Notes under the pieces: generated by a model | Database searches by the model: none | Seen by the model: only the letters and a program-made list of their open reading frames with translations | What the model was told of the DNA's origin: nothing | NCBI RefSeq assembly: GCF_963678635.1 | Contig: NC_087063.1 | Location: 24,806,701 to 24,870,700 of the forward strand | Reading direction: 5' to 3' | DNA length: 64,000 bases | Origin: Symsagittifera roscoffensis | Taxonomy: Eukaryota; Xenacoelomorpha; Acoela; Convolutidae | Shown: positions 17,840 through 30,305 of the stretch, piece after piece | Position numbering within the stretch: position 1 is the stretch's first letter | Layout of the letters: each line of letters opens with the position of its first letter | Program-made: the position numbers and the translations under genes

Positions 17840-19160
17840 ATCTGCAACCTTTGAGTGTATTCTGACAGCACCCAATAACAGGGTTCGTAATTTCAAATTA
17901 AACTAAGTTTTTTTCCGAGTTTTTTCAAAATTAAATTTTGTGAAGTTTTTTTATATCTAAGTTTAAACTAAGTTTAAATTTAAAACTGACAAAAAACGTC
18001 ACATATTGGAAACTAAAAGCATTTGAGCAGTCGCCACTACAGGGTTAGGAGTTTCAAATTTTGAAAAAAAAAATGAAAAACCATAACAACATCACAACTC
18101 GAAAATTACAAAAACTTGAGAAGTCATATGCGGAGGCGAGATTCGCAACCCTTTTAGTACTCTGGACGCCCCCAACTATAGGGTTGGGAATTTCAAAATT
18201 TGAAAACAAAACATTCAAGTTTTCTGAAAATTTTTCGAAAAAATTGCAAAAAATGTCATATCTCGAAAAATAAAAAATTGAGCAGTCATACATGGAGGCA
18301 AAATTCGCAACCCCTGGAAATACTCTGAAAGCCTCCATTCAAAAGAAAAAAGCCTCAAATTTCAAGTGAAATATGAAAAAAAAACTTGAAAATTTTATTG
18401 AACAAAAAAATCACAAATAAGTCATATCTCGAAAACTAAAAAAAATTTGAGATTTGAGAAGTTATATTTGCAACCAACGAGAGTTCTCTTACAGCTTCCA
18501 ACTCCGGGATTGCGATTTTCAAATTTGAAAACACATTGAATTTAAGTTTGCTAATATTTTTTCGAAAAATAACAAAAAAACGTCATATATCGGTAACTAC
18601 AAAAAAATAAAAAACCATTATTGGAACTGATATTCGCAACCCCCGATAGCATTCTGACAGCCCCCAAATAGAGTTTTGAAAACAACAATATTTACAAAAA
18701 TCAAATTTAATTTTTTTGAAAACTTTTTGAAAAATCACAAAAACATCATATCTCGTAAACTAAGAGCATTTTAGCAGCCGCATTTGAACGCAAGATTTAG
18801 ATCTTGAAACTCCTGAGACTACCCTTACAGCACCCAATTACAAGATTAGGAATTTCAAATGTTTTTGATTTTTTCAAAATCTAAGTTTTCTGAAAAACTA
18901 AAAAGAAATCATAAAACGTCATATCTCGAAAACTACAAAGATTTGAGCAGTCATAATAATTAGAGGCATGATTCGCACTCCTTGAGAGTACACTGACAGC
19001 AACCAAAAACATGGTTGAAAATTTCAAGTTTTGTAAATTATGTTTTCCGAAAAATTTTGCAAAAATCACAAAAATCGTCGTATCTCGTACACTAAAAGGG
19101 TTTGGGCATTCATAATTGGAGACCAAATTCGTAGCCCCTGGGGGAACTCTGACAATATCC
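17840..19160 (+). repeat. Tandem satellite, about nine units of ~150-165 bp
   Basis: Units share GGAGGCGAGATTCGCAACCC, then a variable bridge, CTCTGACAGCCCCCAACTA, GGGTTGGGAATTTCAAATTT, a T/A-rich stretch with TTTTCGAAAAA, and ACGTCATATCTCGAAAACTA. Equivalent CGCAACCCC-like blocks fall near 17845, 18145, 18305, 18470, 18635, 18805, 18970 and 19130, with a partial unit near 18030. The units are old and differ by numerous substitutions. Confidence 0.75.
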
Positions 19161-19645
19161 CACTATTGTAATGCTAATTTTAACTCGGTGGAACAAACAC
19201 TAGATTCAAACTGGAAAATCGCAAAAAAAATCTTAAGCATTTCAATATACGACTTAGCTTAAGGACGCATAGATACGTTATTCCATTAACTGTTGCAAAA
19301 AAAACGCTTAACATGGCAAGATACGTGTCACACGCACTTAAATACAGAATGGATAGATGAAAAACTTTTTTAGACATTTCAACAATACGCTATGCCATAT
19401 CACCATGGATTTGAAATGAACGTGCACGCATTAAAAACTTGACACTTGAGTGTGTTAAATTAACTGCACACACTAAAATAACAAAAAAAAATCAAACCAC
19501 GAATTCTGAAAATAACTGAAAAACTAAAAATAAATGAAAAAAAATAAAAAAAAAAATCGCTTGAAAGTTTTTCTTTTCAAACTAAATTTTTTAGCGTTTA
19601 TAAAATGGCATGTTGAAAAACATGTATGAAAAAACCTTAAGTTCT

Positions 19646-19878
19646 TTGAATTGAAACCATCGATTGAATAAAATTTTCTACAAAAACACCCGGCAAATGA
19701 GTCGATTGAAATTAGACCGAAATCAATTTCAAGATATTTGAAATTTTTGTTCTATGCTTGATTTGGGGCAGAACAAAAATTTCAAATATCTTGAAATTGA
19801 TTTCGGTCTAATTTCAATCGACTCATTTGCCGGGTGTTTTTTGTAGAAAATTTTATTCAATCGATGGTTTCAATTCAA
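19646..19878. repeat. Long near-perfect inverted repeat with short loop
   Basis: Left arm 19646-19753 and right arm 19770-19878 are reverse complements over ~108 bp. The only difference I see is one extra T in a T run of the right arm (six T against five A). The 16-nt spacer reads ATGCTTGATTTGGGGC. Transcription from either strand would give a single long hairpin. The surrounding sequence is not part of the arms. Confidence 0.95.
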
Positions 19879-19959
19879 TCGATTGTTTCAATTCTGTAGA
19901 CACAGTAGCTCGAGGTGTTAAATGTGCAATGAACATCTTGAAATTGGAGATAATCTTGT

Positions 19960-20040
19960 GAAAAAGTTGTTTACGGGGAAAAAAGTCCAGTATCCGATTG
20001 CAATACCCTTGCTTATCGCAAGGGTAAATATAAACTTTCC
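19960..20040 (+). repeat. GTTGTTTACGGGG repeat module
   Basis: AAGTTGTTTACGGGG..AAAAAGTC, then ATCCGATTGCAATACCCTTG and CTTATCGCAAGGGTAA. The end can fold as CCCTTGC/GCAAGGG. Related modules are near 16840, 25925, 28105 and 30070. Confidence 0.55.
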
Positions 20041-20494
20041 GCATATCTTAGCTACCGGGACTACGTTGCTTACGCGCATGAGAATGATGACTTTCTAGCA
20101 TTCATCCAAGACCATTCATATTTATTATAGCAGTGATTAATTATCCCATTCCTCATTGAGTAAATATTTTCATCCATTCCCGTCATAAGAAACGCACAGG
20201 ATTGCTGACTCAGTCTTTGAGCAGAGTCAGCTGACTTTTAGATTACCATCCTCCAACAAAGGCATAAAAAATGAAATAATCTAACACAAATGGCTATTTC
20301 TGGATCTCCTGTTACTGGGCTGATGAGAGAACTCTACAAAGTGACATCGAATCCTACAAAGTTAAACCTTGAATTTGAAAAGAAAAGTGTATGCAAGGAA
20401 GCTGCCCGTTTAACCCTTTCTTACTCTGAAGCAAACCGCCAACATTTTCATTAGCGCATTGAACCCGATGCCTTCTTCTACAAGTTGCAGATAA

Positions 20495-20560
20495 TAAACA
20501 AGGATAGCCGATTGCTGCGCAAGTAGCACAGAAAGTTCGACCACATCCACATTCAATTAC
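20495..20560 (-). repeat. Inverted copy of the 4.5-kb repeat tip
   Basis: AACAAGGATAGCCGATTGCT and GCGCAAGTAGCACAGAAAGT are the reverse complement of the right tip at 4493-4540. The following sequence differs. Confidence 0.5.
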
Positions 20561-20630
20561 AAAAAAAGAAACATTTTTTCAAACGTGTTGTTTTTCTTGT
20601 GCATGATGTGTAAGATGAACTTGACAATAT

Positions 20631-21175
20631 TCAGAATGTTATTGTTCCGACTTTCGATACGAAAGTAACGGAATATTTGTGCTCGGGTGGGTTTTTTTTT
20701 CTTCAGACAAATTTCGACTTTTTAACTAGCCATTTTTGACGGAATTTTTTTTATATCATTCGAAAGCTATTGTTGTCCTGAGCTCAAATTTGAAAAGATA
20801 CTTCACCTGTGATCATTTTTCGTAAAGTTATGGGGGTTTAAAGATAGCCATTTCGGCCAATTTGGGACAATTAACGCGCAATATATTTCGCGCTATTAAC
20901 GCGTAAGGGGAGAGTTAATCCGTCTTAAAATCGTTCCAAGTTAGTTGAAAGAAGCTCATTCGCCATAATTGATTTGTTACAAGGAGCGAAATCTATGCTT
21001 TTGTACTTTATATGGCGTGTGGGGGGATAATTTTCATAAAAAGTTTCAAACTTTAGAAAAAAGTTTTTTTCTTTTTGTTTTATTACAATCATTTTTTTGA
21101 TGTTATTACTGCTCCATAAAACCTTAAAAGGCAGTCGGAACATTCAGGGCGTCGCCCTGATAAGAGCAGTCTTGT
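20631..21175 (+). repeat. 545-bp repeat with hairpin ends, copy A
   Basis: Starts TCAGAATGTTATTGTTCCGA, with a small hairpin (ACTTTCG-ATA-CGAAAGT), and ends GGCAGTCGGAACATTCAGGGC, with a GGGCG-T-CGCCC hairpin and GAGCAGTCTTGT. The two ends are imperfect inverted repeats (GAATGTT..TCCGAC against GTCGGAACATTC). The interior has TTAACGCG blocks and GGCGTGTGGGGG. No coding frame. It looks like a non-autonomous DNA element. Confidence 0.75.
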
Positions 21176-21834
21176 ATCACATTTCTAACAAATTTAAAAT
21201 AATCGAGTACGCGTTTGGCATTTTTAGATAACACCCATATACGACCTGTTGTAACAAAAGTGACTGGCTATATATAAGAAAAGTAAGACCTTCCCGGGTT
21301 GACCTCGATACAAAAGCGTTTAATCATACAAGTTCATGCAAAAAAAGCTCATTATACAATTCCATGCATGGGTTCTATAAAAAAATTTCTTATCATACAA
21401 TTTCCATTTACAGATTACTGTATGATAAGCATTTTTTTCACTAATTTTGTTTCATAATTTTTTGCAGAAAGCTTTTGGTAAGTTTAACTGAGTTTACAAT
21501 TGGTTTTAAATGAATGAAAACATAATGGTCATCATTTTTTGGACGAAAAAAGCTTATCATAGAACTTTGAATAATGAAAATCCACATAAATTCTTTTTTA
21601 TTATAAAAAATCAAGTGTCACTGTGAAGGTTCTCTAGGCTGGCAGAATTGTACCTTTCTGTTTAAATAATGAAATATAACCTAAAAATGTCTACAGAAAC
21701 AGGCCACATTTAAAATCCATTAATTTTGGCACTGAAATCGATTATTTTTGCCAAGATAATCCAGTATAATCGATTATTTTTGCAATAAAAATCCATTATG
21801 ATCGATTATAAACATTATATTTTTTGAACTTAAA

Positions 21835-22389
21835 TCAGAATGTTATTGTTCCGACTTTCGATACGAAAGTAACGGAATATTTGTGCTCGGGTGGGTTTTT
21901 TTGTCTTCAGACAAATTTCGACTTTTTAACTAGCCATTTTTGACGGAATTTTTTTATATCATTCGAAAGCTATTGTTGTCCTGAGCTTAAATTTGAAAAG
22001 AAATTTCACCTGTGATTATTTTTCGTAAAGTTATGAGGGTTTAAAGGTTGCCAATTTGGCCATTTTGACCAATTTGGGACAATTAACGCGCGATATAATT
22101 CGCACTATTAACGCGTAAGCGGAGATTTAATCCGTCTTATAAATCGTTCCAAATTGGTTGAACGAAGCTTATATGTCATAATTGATTTGTTACAAGGAAC
22201 CAAATCTATCTTTTTGGACTTTATATGGCGTGTGGGGGGATGATTTTCATAAAAAATTTCAAATTTTTGGAAAAAAAAATTTTCATTTTATTTTATTTCA
22301 TTAAATTTTTTATGTTATTACTGCTGCTCCATAAACCTTAAAAGGCAGTCGGAACATTCAGGGCTTCGCCCTGATACGAGCAGTCTTGT
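21835..22389 (+). repeat. 545-bp repeat with hairpin ends, copy B
   Basis: Same order of landmarks as copy A in direct orientation, about 1.2 kb downstream and with high identity: identical left 50 bp, the TTAACGCG blocks, GGCGTGTGGGGGGAT, and a right end with GGGCTTCGCCC in place of GGGCGTCGCCC, which keeps the hairpin. Confidence 0.75.
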
Positions 22390-23375
22390 TGAATTAGAGC
22401 ACGAATTACAACAGTTTTCCTCAGAAAATAAATATCAAAACGCTAAATGAAGCTTATGTGTGAAAAGAAGTAAGACTAAATTTTTTCATGACTTATAAGC
22501 TTTTTCTAATATAACACCTACTCGCTCGCTTTATTCGCTCAAAATTAGACTAAAAAGTAAAAATTTCAAATTGGGTTTTTTCGACAATGACAATATTTAA
22601 ACACTTCAAAGGCGATGGAATCGCGGTTGAAAGAGCTATATTATGATACCAATCAACTCATTCTGATAATTATTTATTGTACCTGCTTCTGCATAAAAAA
22701 TAGTAAAATAATCCGCAAGTGTAAAAAAAACTAAATTACACCCGAGGACAAAGTGCCTCTTCACTTTCAGTGGGTCGGAACAAAAACACGAACTCTTGAA
22801 AATTTATTTTACCGCAAAATTACTTTATTTTGATCAACAATTCCATTGTTTCAAGCCTGATCTCTTTTCGAGCTTCGGACATATTCTTTTTGCATGATGC
22901 ATTACCGCCTTTTTCTTCCCAATACCATTAAATCTGATTAATATCTCCAAGCTTCTTTCATAGAAGTTGCTTTAAGAACGTTTTAAATAGGACACATTCA
23001 GTTCCTGGGGGTCAAATTTTGGGACACCGAGGCTGATGTAAACTGTAGCAGGTCTATCTTTATCTGATTCGTGCGAGCACTGCTTGTTTTATCACTGCTT
23101 GCCATCCAATGAGATAAAAATTCCAAAATAAACGAGGTCCTTGCTAATACTTGAGAGCTCTAATAGGACCAAGATGATCATCATGGCAATTTTTGCGCAG
23201 CATTTGGTCTTTTTAGCAGACGTTTCTAGATCACAGCAACATCCAAGAACGTTACGCGTGAGAGTAGCTACGCTTAAAGAGCTCATTCACGAATTCAAAA
23301 CCGATTTAATACAACGAGTGCTTCGATCACACTAACTTCATCCGAAACTATTCCCCACTCTCTTAAGATAAACTA

Positions 23376-23412
23376 ACACAGAGGTGTAGCGGCACTTCAC
23401 ACACATAACCAG
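23376..23412 (+). repeat. GAGGCGAAGC hairpin repeat, diverged copy 4
   Basis: ACACAGAGGTGTAGCGGCACTTCACACAC, a worn copy of the same repeat. Confidence 0.4.
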
Positions 23413-25729
23413 TAAAAATCTTCGACAAAAAGAAACTCCACAAAGAACCAAAGTAATAATGGGCAAAAAATGAAAAAGAACAGAATGTTTTTTTAAATAC
23501 CTTGGGTTTCAAACACGAGCCTATAGACACAAATTAGTTTAAAAAAAAATTAACATCCAAAAGAATATGGCGTTCATTGCACTAATCTAGGACCATTGAT
23601 GTATTTCATTGATTGTTTAAGGTCTTCCTCACAGAGTATCTGTGAGCGGACAGCCTAGAACAGCATTCTCTGCATTCCCTTCACGATGAAAGCGAACGAT
23701 TGCTGACTCACTGCTTATTTTCTGATGGACCTGTGGGTTGATTCACGCGAGCTTTACACGTCCATTAAGGACACATATCTTAATACCATCTGACAATATG
23801 TATAAAAATTGCTTTTCATTGCAACGTAACCAGTTATCTTCGTCTCGCTTTGTTTTCAACCCAAGATTGCCATTATCTTCCCTTAACTGCCCCCTACAGT
23901 CATTTGGCCAGACTTAATGGCCTTGAGGTAGTTCACTCTAGCTACTTATTTCTGTCACTTTTGAAGACACTAGGGCTGATCTAAGACGAACCAAGGCAAT
24001 CTTTGCTTCGGATACTCTTAGACATACGACCAATCCTTGTTTTATTACCGCATGAAGCACGTTTCTCAATTTTCTACGATTAAAGATAAAAAATATAGGA
24101 CTTGCTAGATTACCAGTATATTCAGTGACCTTGTCATTTGAAACATGGCGCAGTTGGCAGCAAATACGTAAATAAATTAAAATTTTTAAACATATTTTTG
24201 AAAAGAGATGTAGTTTTATCTAGTTGGTCTGAAGCCTTGGCAAGAACTTAGAAATGATCACAATACCCATGACGGCAAGGTTCAATTGAGAAAAAGCCCA
24301 AATTTCTTTCTTAATGTTTTGTGTTGCCATTATTTTTACGCTCATTAGGTTTGCTTGAAAAACTTGATTCAAATTGTTCAACTACTTTCATTCGATGCCA
24401 TTTCAAGTTCTCTTGCAGCTTTGATCTAAATTAAAAAGAATTAGCTTAAAGCTGGATTTTCTATGTTGATTTCAAAGGATATAAAAACTGTTGAGCTTTG
24501 TGGTCGGCCAAAAGAAAATTTTCAGTACAGATGAAAGTTTCTCGATCAAAATTTCTGATACCCTTCGATATTGAAGTAAATCTGTGCTTTGAAGGAGAAG
24601 CTGTATTTTTTTTGATGCATATTAAATACTTAAGATGAGCTGAGAACTTCTTTCAAGGGAAAGAAATGCATGAAATTTTACTAGAAGATTTTCGATTGCA
24701 GTTCGTTTTAGCTTCAGTGAAAGTGACATAGTTTACTTAGAAGTTATTTATTTACTGAAGAATCAAACTGTAAATAAACATAAACGGGGTAGGCGATGTC
24801 CTTAATGCTGGTAACACTAGACGTTTAATCAGATAGCTTTTCCACGACTCGCGTGCTTCGGCTCTATTCCAGACTCACATTTTGAACACGTATACACTGC
24901 AGTAGCAACAAGCATTAAAAGTGCGTTCATCGGGACTTCAACAAGAGGTACCCCCTATCTGCTCGCCTGAAAAAATTTGCTAGTTGGAGCAATCCTTTGA
25001 GGAAAAAAGTGACTTTAAAATTTCACAAAACCTATTTATTTCGGTCATTTTGCTTTTTTGAGCCCCATAATGATGCCATTTTGCCTTTTTGAAAACGTTT
25101 CGGCCAATAATTTTTTTTCAAGCGAACTCAGCCAAATACAGATGCAGGGAAGGATGAATGCGAAACAAAACCACCTCTTCCACTCTGCAGGCTACAGTAA
25201 ATGAGTATGAAGTTTTTTAACGTTTAAGAAAACTACGCAATTTATATACTTAAAAACTCATACCCAGATACGAATCAAAGATTGACACCACTTGCGATAC
25301 AGAGAAAAAGATTTTGATCACATTACCACAATCATTTTTCTTTTTCCATTTCCATAGAATCAAAATGTTCCCAGCATAGAAAAACTTGAACCAACCAGAC
25401 TATCGTCCAATATACAAAATAAAAGGCAAGATTAAAACCAATTCTTATAAATTCCAAAAGAAAATAATACTTCAGAGCACCGCTAGAGACTTTTACTATC
25501 TACATTGCGTGGGCTTTTCTCAAATAGCACAGATTAGTTTTTCATGAATGTGACCAAGATCTGAAAAACATATCTTAAAAATACGATATGATGACTGTAA
25601 CTAAGTGACGTAAATTTTTTCGAATCAGTCAGTTAGTTGAGTCAAACTAAAATTCAAAAAAAGTAATTTTAGAAGAAGATTTCGAAAACAAAAAAGAAGC
25701 CAAATCTTCAGAAAAAGTCTTTTCTAAGG

Positions 25730-25990
25730 GAACTAAACCGACAAAAATAAGCAGACAAACGATAGTCTAAGTTAACCGAAATTTTTTTACAAAAAAAAGA
25801 GACCCCGACGGGAATCGAACTAGACCTTTGACGTCTCAGGCATGAATGTTACTGGCTGGAATTTGTAGCAAAGCAAGTAACACACGCGTGTAACATTTTC
25901 ACGTGCAAATTCTCTGAACAAAATTGTTTACGAAAAAAATCTAATACTAGGTTGCAACGCCCTAGCTTATCAAAAGGATAAAAATTAACC
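25730..25990 (-). repeat. SINE-like repeat with tRNA-like B box and T-run
   Basis: On the minus strand the segment reads ..CTAGTTCGATTCCCGTCGGG then GTCTC and eight T. This resembles a tRNA T-arm (RNA polymerase III B box) followed by a pol III terminator. The opposite side carries AACTAAACCGACAAAAATAA and the GTTTACGAAAAAAATC module found in the other composite repeats. The T-arm stem does not pair fully, and there is no clear A box, so it is not a functional tRNA gene. Confidence 0.4.
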
Positions 25991-27052
25991 TTTACTTAAT
26001 GAAAAATTTAAAAGCAAAAAATATCGATTCTTCATGAAATTTTATAATCCCACTTTAATGCATATGAAAACAAACTTCTTAACATTGCACAAAAAAAATC
26101 ATTCAAATTCAGAACACAGCCAACAGACAAGTGGAAAGGAGTCAAAGAACCCAAGGAAGCAGAAAAATATTGATTTTCGAATTTCTTTAAAAAACATGGC
26201 CTTAAAGCTTTTTAAAATCAAAATCAAAAACACTTATGATCAAAAACACTTGAAGCTTTTTTACAATCAAAAACACTTGTTGAATTTTTTGAAAAAATTA
26301 ACCCAATTTGGTGAACTGGATCGATAGTTAGATTTACCATTCCGCTGGGAAATCTGATATTAAAATCCACTATCAAATCATAAACTCGACCACGTTTTGC
26401 TTGAGCTTTACACTTTTGCCGTTTAATAGTAAAGTTTCCCTTATTTCTGCCAAAGGAAATAAACTGAACTGAAATTAAAAAGCAAACCACTAAAATAAAA
26501 TTTGAGCGCGAAAAAAGTTCAAGAATTTTTGTCTGAAAAACCAAAACAAAACAATAATCAAGGCCTATATAAAAAATCTTTAAGTTCATCGAATCTTCAC
26601 AAGAAAAACAGACAAAACGACAGGCATAGGAATTTTAAAGGGAATGACCAATTTTATCGTAAGGGATGCACCTGAATTATCTTTTCTTGATCCGGAATTT
26701 GCGTCTCTAAATTCAACAAATTCTCAGCTTCCAGTTCTCAGCTTCGCTTGGTATTGGTTGTTAAGTCTGATTTAGATAATGACATCGAGAAGGACGCTAA
26801 ATGCTGTATCCACCACAAGGGTTCATTGGCGCGGTTTTTCATAATGCAGTCTTCCGGTTATAGGATTAAGGATACAAAAAAGTGCAGTCACGGCAGACAA
26901 AGTCACAGCAGTCACGCTCCAAAATATCTCATTGCCGCCAATTTTCAACCAAAAGTTGTCAGTTTAATTGTGTGAGAAAATGAGAAGGCACTATGATGCA
27001 GGATGAGTTTGTTCTACTCGAAATGAGGTTTCTCAAAGGTTTTAAGTTCAAG

Positions 27053-27100
27053 TTTGAAACACAAAGCCAAAGCTGAGCTTCGCACCTCTTCCGATGCAGC
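27053..27100 (+). repeat. GAGGCGAAGC hairpin repeat, copy 5
   Basis: AAAGCCAAAGCTGAGCTTCGCACC followed by TCTTCCGATGC. It is at the left edge of a longer composite repeat (27.05-28.2 kb). Confidence 0.5.
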
Positions 27101-28200
27101 AAGTAAAAAAAAACTGCAGGCGATTCAAGAACTATCAAAAAGGACTTTGAACGTTGTAACCGTTAAAGAAAGAACTAGAAAAAAAAGTAAAAACCTAAAT
27201 TTTTTGTTTAATAAAAGAAGTTGAAATTGAGCAATAAAAAATCTAAATTTTGGGCCAAAGTCTCATCGATCTTTAGAGTGTCGGAAATAAACAAAGTCGG
27301 AAATTGGTTCGCAGCAAAATAAAAGGTAAGCAAGCCGACAGAATTTAAACCGACAGCTAATCACCTGAAAATCAAGAAAATTGTTCCGCGAAATCGTATT
27401 GGAAAGTTTTATTACTGCCCAAATAGTATCAACGAAATCCACATGTGTACTGAATGCGAGTGGTATACACAATTCGAAACTAAATCGAGAGTTTAACCGA
27501 CAACAAAAAAGCCAAAAAACAATCAGCAAAAAAGTAATACCGATATTTTATCACTATACATACAACTAGATCTATCAAAATAAATGAACATAGTTTTTTA
27601 AAAACATGCCCAGACAAAAAAAATCAATATTAGCATCGGAAAAAAAATACTTATCAAGCGGAATTGAAACTGAAAATACTTGCGCAGAAACCCATTATGC
27701 CGAAAAAAATTCAAAATACCCTTGTGATCAAGTCCTCTCTTCCCCTCTAAACACACACGCACACAAAGACTTCTTTCGGTCATCAGACGACGCAGCAAGA
27801 GGCCAGTGAGTCGATATAAAAAAGCTGAAACTGATTATGCCAAAAAAAAAGAAAAAAAACGATATTTAAACAAATCGGGTTGGTAAAATTACAATTTTTA
27901 AAATCAAACTTCGATTCAACCGGATTTCTAAAAGCTAAAACACTTAAAGCAACTAATATAAAATCGTTTACAGCAAAAACAAACAAATCCTAAATGTGGT
28001 AACTAAGCCGACAAAACCAGGCTTATTCGTTACCTCCAGGCTAAAAGTGCAGGAGGCACTAAGAATTTTGATTGATTATGAAGTGAAGTACCACCAGGAG
28101 CCCAGAGAACAAAGTTATTTACGGGGGAAAAAGTCAAGTACCCGATTGCAAAACCCTTGCAAATACAGAAAAAAATGCAACATTAATCTTAACATTAAAA
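27053..28200 (+). repeat. Composite interspersed repeat, longest copy
   Basis: Joins in one stretch the modules seen elsewhere separately: the GAGCTTCGCACC hairpin (27.06 kb), the ATCAAGCGGAA..GCAGAAACCC..CACACACGCACACA..GACGACGCAGC module (27.65-27.93 kb), GGTAACTAAGCCGACAAAAC (28.0 kb) and GTTATTTACGGGGGAAAAAG (28.1 kb). This suggests the family is about 1.1 kb long. No coding frame. Confidence 0.45.
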
Positions 28201-29039
28201 CATCAGAGACTACGGGATAAGAACTCAAAACTTTAAAATACCTAGCTACTATGTAACGTAACAACTTAGTAATGGCAAATTGATTGAGAAACTTTCACGC
28301 ACTCCTTTTCACGGAAACAAGGCCGCAAAGAATGCTGCTTCAAAAGTGATTTCGTAAAATTACATGCTGCCTAATTATTACAAAAAATGCACAAAAACTC
28401 GCCTTTACAAGGAAAAAATGACACCAAGCTAGCTGGAGTACAAAAACGATAGATTTTTTTTTCAAAAAGTTTCTTTTGGAAACATTCAGCTATTTTAGTA
28501 TAATATTAGAATTAAGACTCTGTAATTGGTTAACCTTGAGATGAGTAAAGCTTGAAAAACTGTTCATTTGGGTCTACATGTGCCTCATCGCGTCCGAGAT
28601 TAAAAGCACTTCAATAGCGTTTTCAGACTTAATAACTTTTTGGAAAATAAATAAAACAACTTGAATTCGGTTCTTGATTCTTAAAATGTTTTGGTAACAA
28701 AACAGCCTGATCTGCACACGAAAATTGAACTGTGATTTGTTTTTGTTCTGATCAACAAATGTGTTAAAGATTTTTTTCGCGATGATTTTTTTTTTCAAAA
28801 AAAAAAACAGTTGCAATAAATAAACTCAATGGTGTCAAGTCGATAAATATTCATACTTGACAACTTTCAGTGGTGATTCGAGCTGCAACTGAATAATTTG
28901 AAATTATACTTCAGTGTCGATGAACTTTTTTGAATTTTTGAATTACTTTACACCAAAGAAAACGAGCGAAATGTGAATAGTGACTAGGTTTAGTAATATT
29001 CAGAATCCTTTAATTCAGGATAGCTTACTAGCTTGCCCT

Positions 29040-29105
29040 GTTTTCTACGAGTTCCGCGGTCAGAACATTCTGTTCTCCTTGCCTAGCAAGAAGTTTCTCA
29101 ACTAT
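29040..29105 (+). repeat. Diverged copy of the GGTCGGAAnATTCTGT repeat tip
   Basis: GCGGTCAGAACATTCTGTTC then TCCTTGCCTAGCAAGAAG resembles the tip at 4493 with several substitutions. Confidence 0.35.
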
Positions 29106-30064
29106 TTACAAGTTGAATTGAAATTATGATCAAAAGGTATTTTTTAACAAACATTTTGTGTTACACATTTGTTCGTGAACATTTCTCTAGTAACTTTCAC
29201 CCGGATCATCCATTATGTTAAAATGATAAAATAATCTAAGCAAGGTATCAATTAACCTTTCTAGCAAAAAAAACGTCAAAAGGAAAGGAAACAAGAAAAA
29301 ATCAGAGGCCCGATATGTAACAATTACAGGAACGAATCAAAAACCTTTCAAGTTTAGCAAAACTTGCTTCAACTGGAAGAAAATTGGATGATTTGCAAAA
29401 TAAGTTGACAAATAAAAGTTCGATCATTGAATTTCAGCCAGAAAAAAAAACATTTTATAAAGAAAACCAGCTCCTGGTTAGTATCAAGCCCATGATCTTT
29501 GTCATCAAGCATGGACTTTACCTCCAAACTAAAACAGTCAAATTCGTTCCACAAACTTGATATTCTTTTAAGATCAAGTGAGTAAATGGTTCAGTGACTT
29601 TGTTTAAACCGAAATAATAAATTAACCTGAAAAGTCTATATTACGATTAGTTAATGCTTGCAAAATGCAAGCGTAAAAATATAGCAGATCGCGCAATCAA
29701 ATAAACAAAGGTTTTTACCAAAGTTAACATATGAACAAAAAAGCCGGAAAATGACTTTTTTCAAATAAACAAAATTTAAAATGTTGACAATTTTTCATGT
29801 TGTTTTTCAAAGGTTTATAACGGGTGGCTTCAGAGGTTGATTTAATTTTTCGAAAATTTCTTTTAGAACGATCATTTTCATTTAATACCAACAAAAATTA
29901 ATAGAATAAAAACATTAGGGAAATAAGCCGACATAATCTTAACTAGCACCCACAGACCACGTGCATCCAATTCAATCTAATAGTTGCAACCATGCTAATA
30001 GTTTCGCACTTGCAGTGATAACCACGCTAGCGGTTAAAAATATACTAATTACCATTTGTCATTC

Positions 30065-30130
30065 TGTAAACGAAGTTGTTTACGGGGGAAAAATCTTTTA
30101 CTCGGTTGTACTTTTCTTATCACAAGGGCA
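30065..30130 (+). repeat. GTTGTTTACGGGG repeat module, 30.07-kb copy
   Basis: AAGTTGTTTACGGGGGAAAA followed by CTCGGTTGTA and CTTATCACAAGGGCAA, as at 19.96 kb. Confidence 0.5.
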
Positions 30131-30261
30131 ACAATCTGATGGTTTCAACCAGAAAAAATTGAATAACCTTTACATCATTTTATTTAAACATATATTTTTT
30201 TACCTTCAATCCGCTTGAAATTAGTTTGGAATTAAATTTTCTGTTATTTTTTATATCATTT

Positions 30262-30305
30262 ACTTTTCTATCGCAACTGGTGCGAAGCACTGCTTCGCTT
30301 TTGAA
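30262..30305 (-). repeat. GAGGCGAAGC hairpin repeat, copy 6 (inverted)
   Basis: TATCGCAACTGGTGCGAAGC followed by ACTGCTTCGCTTTTG is the reverse complement of the consensus with its GCGATA tail. Confidence 0.55.

Noticed and set aside
25801..25860. Possible tRNA gene
   Set aside because: Only a B-box-like segment; the T-arm does not pair fully and no acceptor or anticodon arm can be formed.
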